Assembly (NCBI GenBank): GCA_038049695.1
Contig: CP142455.1
Span: 27,999,501 to 28,063,500 of the forward strand
Length of the DNA: 64,000 bases
Source of the DNA: Cinnamomum chago
Taxonomy: Eukaryota > Streptophyta > Magnoliopsida > Laurales > Lauraceae
Reading direction: 5' to 3'
The position numbers and the translations under genes were made by a program. The notes under the pieces were generated by a model. It saw only the letters and a program-made list of their open reading frames with translations. It did no database searches and was not told where the DNA came from. This document shows positions 59,194 to 64,000 of the stretch, piece by piece; position 1 is the first letter of the stretch, and the number at the start of each line of letters is the position of its first letter.

Positions 59194-62100
59194 GCCATGA
59201 CTAATCTTCACTCTAATTGGTGATGGAACCACTATTAGATTGACAGGTACTGCCGTATATCTTATCAATTTGACAAAGTGCCTGTTGCCTATAAGAGTGA
59301 ATTTGGCCAAGGCCATATGTTAGTGGGGGCATTTCTTTTGAGTGGTTTAGATTTTTAATAGGTGTGGTGTGCCCCACTATGAGACTAAAATTCTTGTTAG
59401 TCCAAGTATTCAACTTTTTTTTTCACTTGTATCCTCTATATAGGCCAACTTGAGAAAAATCTGAACCATTAAAAAATTCATTTGCCATGTAGAAATAACA
59501 TATTGTATTATTAATTTAGTAGAATAAAAGAAATGTATATGTTTTTTATAATGTTACTATTTTTTATATTTTTTTACACTATTATAAATATTATATTATT
59601 TTCTATATTTTTTACGAGAAACTCCAGAATGTTTCACTGAGATTCTGAAACAGCCAAAACATTTTTGGTTTGGGGCCAAACTGAAACAAGGTTCAGAATG
59701 AAATTGGCACCAAGATACTGGGTAGCACTTATGAAGCTTAACCCCAAATGGGATAAGGCTTTTATAATAATTACAGTGTTTATTAGTTTATTTTCTACTC
59801 TCCTGACTTCCTATTTCATTAAGTAGTTCTTGTTTAATGATTATTCATCACATTCATTCTTGTATTTTGCTTGAGTCTTCTTCATTATATGCTTATTTCA
59901 ATTAAGTGGAAAGTCAAACTATTTATGAAGTGTAAACCCCACTCCAAAAAATGGGAAAAAAGATATTCTAAACAAAGTTTGACAAAACTGTTTCTTACGG
60001 CCATTTCCCTCATCTAATTTCCAACCATTTCACAATTTTCTTGATCACAGGGCCTTCCTGTCTTTGCTATTGGTGTTGGACTCAGCACATTTGACAAGGC
60101 ATCTGTAAGAATTACATTGTTTCCATTTTTCTTGAATCATTAGAACGTCATTTATGGGTTCTAGTATTATTTTGTTTTTGTCTGGTCTAACAATTATGAA
60201 ATTGATATTCACTGTTGGAAGAGGGAATATGTGTCCTTGAACTGAGGGTTTGCTTAGCATCTCAGCCTTGAGCTTTCATTTATATACATTGGGTCCATGA
60301 TTTGATCATTCATCTGCTGAGACCCAAGGTGGATGGACTATACTTTAAAATGTCACATTAGAAGACCCTACCCCTTGATAAATCACCTCCAAAATGATCG
60401 TGACTAAGGAAACATTCAGTGGTCTATATTCTACATAGGGAAAGCAATTATTGGATGACTAAGATCTTCCAAATCCAGGTTATTGTGGGGGCATTGCCTA
60501 TTAACAGTTGTACCCATCCGGTTTGTTTCCTGGATTACCAGAGCATTGTGTCCATATGAAAACTGACACTTGAGGATACTTTGAATTTTGAAATGCCTTG
60601 GGCCGAGTATCATATATTTCGTTTGTTGAAAACAATTGTGTGCTGTTCGGAACTTGTTGCAGATCATGAAGTGTTAGTGGACAATGGTAAATCTGAATGG
60701 TGTTGTATGATGTCATAAAATTCACAAGCAATTCTTTTTCTTTAAAATTTTGTGGTGATAAAATACTACACTTGGATTTATTGATGAAAAAGATGAAACT
60801 TTCGATAAGTGACATTAATTAAAATGTGAGAAAACATACAAAGGAATAGCCTTGGTCCCAAGTCATGCAAATGGTAGTATGGTAGAACTAAAGCACTTGC
60901 ACTCGCTTATGGTTATGAGATTTCCTCCCTATTGTTTTGCAAACCACTGAAAAAGAAATCGATAGGAGACACCATAGGATCTCCTAAGATGAAGCCTAGC
61001 CCCATTCCATAGCGCACATCTATGGTGGAAAGTTTTATCCCAATATTACAAATTTTAATGTCCACTAGTTCCTTAGTTGTCTTGCCTGTCATGAATATTT
61101 TTCCTATTTTTAAAAGTATCTTTCCTCTTTTATTACCTTTTCTTTGTAATCACTTCCTGATTGAAAGGCTAATGGTTTGAGAATCTATCTAACAGGAAAT
61201 GTAATTTTTGGGATTAACACAGACATGTATACTCTTCAATCTTCACTTGATTTTTTTATTTTACTAATTTTGGCAAGATTTTTTCAACACCTCTTTTTAT
61301 CAATAAAGACTTCCATAGCACAAGCACAAATGTGATTTTGGCACACAAAGGCTAATTTTTACTATTCTGCAGCAATTGATGAGCTGATGTGATGTAATTA
61401 TTCCACTGGTTCCTTTGGATCTCAAATGAATTGCTAATTCTAAAATATTATGCTTTGAAGAGGGGAAATGGGAAAATTGTCAAATACCCCTTAGATTTTC
61501 CCACAAGCATCCACAGGGAAGACCAACTAGAGAGTTGTGTGGTTTCTAAATGACATGTTCTTATATCTATACAGTCAAATATCCCAATATCTTAGCCATT
61601 TATTTCTAGTGTAGGTACTAGCCCGGGAAAGAGCATTTGAATGGACCATATTTTCAATGCATCAATTGGCCTTTTAACTGTTTCATCTGCCTCTTTTTCC
61701 CTGGCTATGGAAGCTGAATCTGGTTCTAGTTTGTCTGAGTGGGAAGTCTCTTTGTTTATTTGTCACAAATGGCAGCTAGGAGGGCTCTACACTTGATCTC
61801 TCTTATATTCAGATGATTGTAGTTACAGATTTTTGTGCTTGTAATACCCTAGATCTGGTGTTTGCGAGTTCTATTTAATAGTTTATTTTTTATTTTCTTT
61901 AAAAAAATTATATTCACATCAAAATCTCATCATAGAACTTTCCTAGGTCTTCACTATCCTAAATGACATTTTAAGATTGTTGAAGGAGAGAGGTAGATTT
62001 CAAGTATGTTTAGGTTCAATGGTGTTGCAAGAAGCATAAAAAGAAAATGGACCAACCTTGATGACAATGTTCCTTCAAGCAGCATGGATGCTACACCATT

Positions 62101-63325
62101 TAGAAGAATTGGTATCAGCTGAGGGGGGAAGTGAGTCTTTTGTTCTCATTTTAGTTTATTTCTTGTAAGTTGAAACTGATAAACATTTAGTTGGTTAAAA
62201 AGTGATGGTGATTGGACGTAACTTACTATCTTGTGTTGAATGAGGAAGGCATAAGACAAAATGACTTGGTTAGAGAGTAGGTTTGAAAGGTTTCAGGTGA
62301 GGATAAGGAAGAGAATTGAGGGAGAAGAAAGATAATTAGGTTATGTTCTGAGGGAATTCTATCAAGGTTATGATACTCATACTTTGAATTGGTAAATCAA
62401 CTTTACCTGTGTCACTTCCATATCCATGCTGTGTCGCTATTGGATTCATTTGTAGCCTCCGAGTGGAAGTATAGATTTTAGTTTCTGTAAATTATATATA
62501 TTGGGTTCATTATAGGAATGCTATCCTTTGGACCGACCGAGTGCACACACATTGGGCTGGATTAGGGTACCTTTTTAGTCCCGTGGCAAGGGCAGCCCTA
62601 ATTTTCTTGACAGTTAAGTGGGTCGAACAGGGGCCTTGCATGCTTAAAGACATATAAGGCCCTGCTCGGCCCACGAAAACTCTAATTTATGACATATTCA
62701 TTTCAAAATCAGTTATTTTTTTTTATTGTGTGGTCTTCATTTATTGTTGGCTAGATTTCGTTGGATGATAATGTGAATATAAGTTGTATTTGTGGTGTTT
62801 CCTTGGGCATCTTGTAGAAGCTGGGTTTACATCATGGGATCCATGTTAACGTATTGGTTTGTGTATCATGTTTTTCACTAGATATCAAGAAATTTCTAGC
62901 TGCTGTTTGCAATATTTGGCTGAATATCTACTTAAATATTTCTGTTTTATTTTAAGGTCAACTACTATGTGCAATCACACATCCAAATTAATGAGTATCG
63001 AGATCGTGTGGTTTTGGTAAGTCAATTGTTATCTTGCTCAATTTTTTTCCTAAATTGAAACATTTTGTTACTGGTTTGAGGCTAGCTCAAAACCAATGTA
63101 TATCCCCCACATACTTGATCCTGGGGCATATTCCCTTAATGGGAGATTCCTGGGCAGTGTGATAATTGTGTTGTTAGCTCATGCACTGAGACTTATAGCC
63201 ACATTTCTCACTTTTAGCTTATGTTGTAGCCTACCGCAACAAAGAAGCATGGACGACATATTGGCACTTGTATAAAGGTTTTGGATATGACTGGTCTAAA
63301 GCTTTCAGCTCTGAACCATATAAAG
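46988..63325 (+). CDS. SEC14-like (CRAL-TRIO) phosphatidylinositol/phosphatidylcholine transfer protein, N-terminal part
   Basis: Eight exons join in frame for 170 codons: 46988-47042, 47204-47232, 52266-52349, 52506-52559, 55759-55836, 60051-60104, 62957-63016 and 63230-63325. All introns are GT-AG, and all after the first are in phase 0. The product starts MGIVSQDAVMHFKALVDQ. The CRAL-TRIO N-terminal helical region includes HQGYPREVLVRFLKARE and KAHKMLMDCLNWRIQNEID; the lipid-binding domain starts with SGYSKEGLPVFAIGVGL, YYVQSHIQINEYRDRVVL and LDMTGLKLSAL. The family moves phosphatidylinositol and phosphatidylcholine between membranes in the cytosol and presents PI to kinases. Plant homologues of this short type are about 320-330 aa (from memory), so roughly half is here and the rest lies past 64000. 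Exon 2 is only 29 bp. Confidence 0.95.
48983..50178. mobile_element. Harbinger-type MITE (copy 1), TAA target duplication
   Basis: Flanked by TAA at 48980-48982 and 50179-50181; ends GGGGTAGTTTGT and (inverted) GGGGTCGTTTGT. 1196 bp with no coding sequence. It contains an internal tandem duplication of 185 bp (about 49531-49900). Confidence 0.8.
50321..51044. mobile_element. Harbinger-type MITE (copy 2), TAA target duplication
   Basis: Flanked by TAA at 50318-50320 and 51045-51047; ends GGGGTCGTTTGTTTGC and (inverted) GGGGTCGGCTGTTTGC. 724 bp, same family as copy 1 (shared GACCCC, CACATGTGAA and AAATTTGACCCC words), inserted into the same LINE. Confidence 0.85.
53345..53545 (+). mobile_element. 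tRNA-derived SINE candidate
   Basis: GCTTTGGTGGAATGGTAAAAG (A-box-like) and, about 50 bp on, GGTTTGAGACC, one base from the GGTTCGANNCC B-box. The body continues to about 53545 without a clear tail. Confidence 0.5.
54089..54667. mobile_element. hAT-type MITE with GGACACG arrays and perfect 8 bp TSD
   Basis: Flanked by ATGACAAC at 54081-54088 and 54668-54675. Ends TTAAGAAGCACGGACAC and (inverted) CTGGGAAGTACGGACAC. Both subterminal regions are arrays of GGACACG/CGTGTCC, with an AT-rich centre. 579 bp, no coding sequence. Confidence 0.85.
54960..55085 (+). mobile_element. tRNA-derived SINE candidate (family B)
   Basis: GTGGTGGTTCAGTGGTAC, then AAGGATTGATCCGTAGG about 40 bp later, a spacing and motif pair like the copy at 46241. 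Confidence 0.45.
55154..55664. mobile_element. Harbinger-type MITE family member (older copy)
   Basis: Left end GGGGTCATTTGTC; right end GCAAACAAACAGCCTC followed by TTA. Shares TTTTAGGTGTGAAAATTTTT, ACACCATTTTCACACCTCAT and AATAGTGCAAAC with other copies. The target duplication is not intact. Confidence 0.6.
56302..56592 (+). mobile_element. L1-type LINE, severely 5'-truncated, with 12 bp TSD
   Basis: 291 bp flanked by AAATCCCATGAA at 56290-56301 and 56593-56604. It encodes the end of an RNase H domain: LIVESDSSNAI, then after a frame change MADALSKQGLDCVSPFAIF, a stop and a short 3' UTR. The long perfect duplication and 5' truncation are the marks of target-primed reverse transcription. 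Confidence 0.85.
57680..58570 (+). mobile_element. RTE-type LINE fragment, decayed
   Basis: In shifting frames: VGLHQVSS (the GLHQGSxLSP block), a stretch resembling the region before the YADD box, EERIQS, YKMTVEYALLYELDGW (matching the FYRTAIRPALLYG-type block of RTE elements), and VIAKDMMDCGIIENMASNKVE near the end. A different RTE copy from the one in intron 2. Multiple stops. Confidence 0.7.
58725..58855. repeat. CT-rich low-complexity tract
   Basis: TTC/CTT/CCT runs. Open frames across it on both strands are artefacts. Confidence 0.85.
59153..59191. repeat. TA microsatellite (about 19 units)
   Basis: Uninterrupted TA dinucleotides in intron 5. Confidence 0.95.
60105..62956 (+). other. 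SEC14-like intron 6 (2.9 kb)
   Basis: AT-rich. No transposon with definable ends and no additional coding sequence was recognised. Confidence 0.85.
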
Positions 63326-64000
63326 GTATGTTATTCAATGTGGTTATGTATTTATCACTTGTTAACATGATGAAAGCATCTTTCCTTTCAGTTGTTGTAT
63401 ATAATTTGGTTCAGTCAAGTTTCTTCTCTCCAATTTCTTGAAGGCTGTGGAGTTTTAACTTTGTCTTATTATACGCCCGGTGTTGAACACACGCATATCC
63501 GAATGGTAACTGGTGAATTTAATTAAAGAAGAAAGCTTGCATCTGAAATACAAAAGGCCAATCAGCAAGATCGGAAAACATGACGGAAGAAGAGCGTTAT
63601 ACCAAACCACACAAAAGAAAATTACATAGTATGAGCAACTCTAGAGATTTTCCCGTTGAAACCTTGTTTGGCCAAGGCATCTGCCATCCTTAACACCCCT
63701 TACATGCTCAAACATCACTTAAAAGGGAGGAAGACAAACTTAATTTTGCCAAGGTGAAAGTGGAATTTCCAAGGGTCCGCACTCAAGGAGGACGCCCAAA
63801 AAATAGCATTAGAAGAATCACTTTTTATTATAAGATTCTCATGAAACGAAGATGAGAGAATCCAAAGAGCTTCCAAGATAGCTACCACTTCCACTTCATT
63901 AGAATCCTTCATTCCCGCTTTCTTGGAGAACATGAACCACACAATGCATTTGCTATTCTAGAGCACCCCACCTATGCCTACTTTGGCTTTCCCTCTACCT
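63326..64000 (+). other. SEC14-like intron 8, start (runs off the window)
   Basis: Begins with donor GTATGT. The next family block (LLTVISTIDDLNYPEKT-like) is not found before 64000, so exon 9 lies outside. A minus-strand LINE occupies 63485-64000. Confidence 0.8.
63485..64000 (-). mobile_element. L1-type LINE 3' part, minus strand, runs off the window
   Basis: The minus strand encodes an RNase H-like domain: VGIGGVL, an in-frame stop, FSKKAGMKDSNEVEVVAILEAL and LIIKSDSSNAIFWASS. After a frameshift come MADALAKQGFNGKISRV, a stop and a 3' UTR. It is inserted opposite to the host gene. The 5' part is beyond 64000. Confidence 0.8.

Larger units (their letters stand above)
55837..60050 (+). other. 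SEC14-like intron 5 (4.2 kb)
   Basis: Contains an L1 fragment (56302-56592), an RTE-type LINE fragment (57680-58570), CT-rich sequence and a TA repeat. The remaining parts, including 59192-60050, show nothing recognisable. Confidence 0.85.

Overview
This is a window of a plant (angiosperm) nuclear genome. The evidence is a plant-specific AGC-VIII kinase with the DFD signature, a plant SEC14-type lipid-transfer gene split by canonical GT-AG introns, AT-rich intergenic DNA, and a dense mix of plant transposons (Ty1-copia, Ty3-type LTR, TRIM, L1 and RTE LINEs, SINEs, hAT/Harbinger/Mutator MITEs). The multi-kilobase introns packed with LINEs and MITEs would suit a magnoliid or other early-diverging lineage, but that is only a weak inference.

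Layout. (1) 602-8.6 kb, minus strand: a complete D6PK/G11A-type protein kinase gene. It has two coding exons (7025-6052 and 1478-602; 616 aa) separated by a 4.6 kb intron, plus a 1.3 kb intron in the 5' UTR. (2) About 8.6-46.7 kb: intergenic DNA in which I recognise no intact host gene. It holds MITEs, several with perfect target-site duplications (TSDs), SINEs, an inverted-repeat element, and an 8.3 kb nested block at 23.65-32.0 kb. That block is a gag-only copia-like element (two LTRs, primer-binding site, polypurine tract) with a 390 bp TRIM inside one LTR and a 3 kb LTR-like element inside gag. (3) 46988 to beyond the right edge, plus strand: the 5' half of a SEC14/CRAL-TRIO phosphatidylinositol-transfer gene. 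Eight exons are visible (170 codons in frame) and the rest lies outside. Its large introns carry two RTE-type LINEs, an L1 fragment with a 12 bp TSD, SINEs and at least four MITEs. Two of those MITEs sit inside one of the RTE elements.

The two host genes point away from each other and there is no sign of joint function. Both products belong to families that act at the plasma membrane/phosphoinositide interface (D6PK kinases bind acidic lipids; SEC14 proteins move phosphatidylinositol), but here this is only neighbourhood. I found no evidence of a new enzymatic system. The most unusual material is in the repeats: five perfect CCGATCGATCGG palindromes in the 3 kb LTR-like element, a SINE-like element with five tandem 21 bp units that look like hairpins with exchanged stems, hAT-type MITEs filled with short motif arrays, the gag-only retroelement with its nested TRIM, and four G-boxes within 150 bp.
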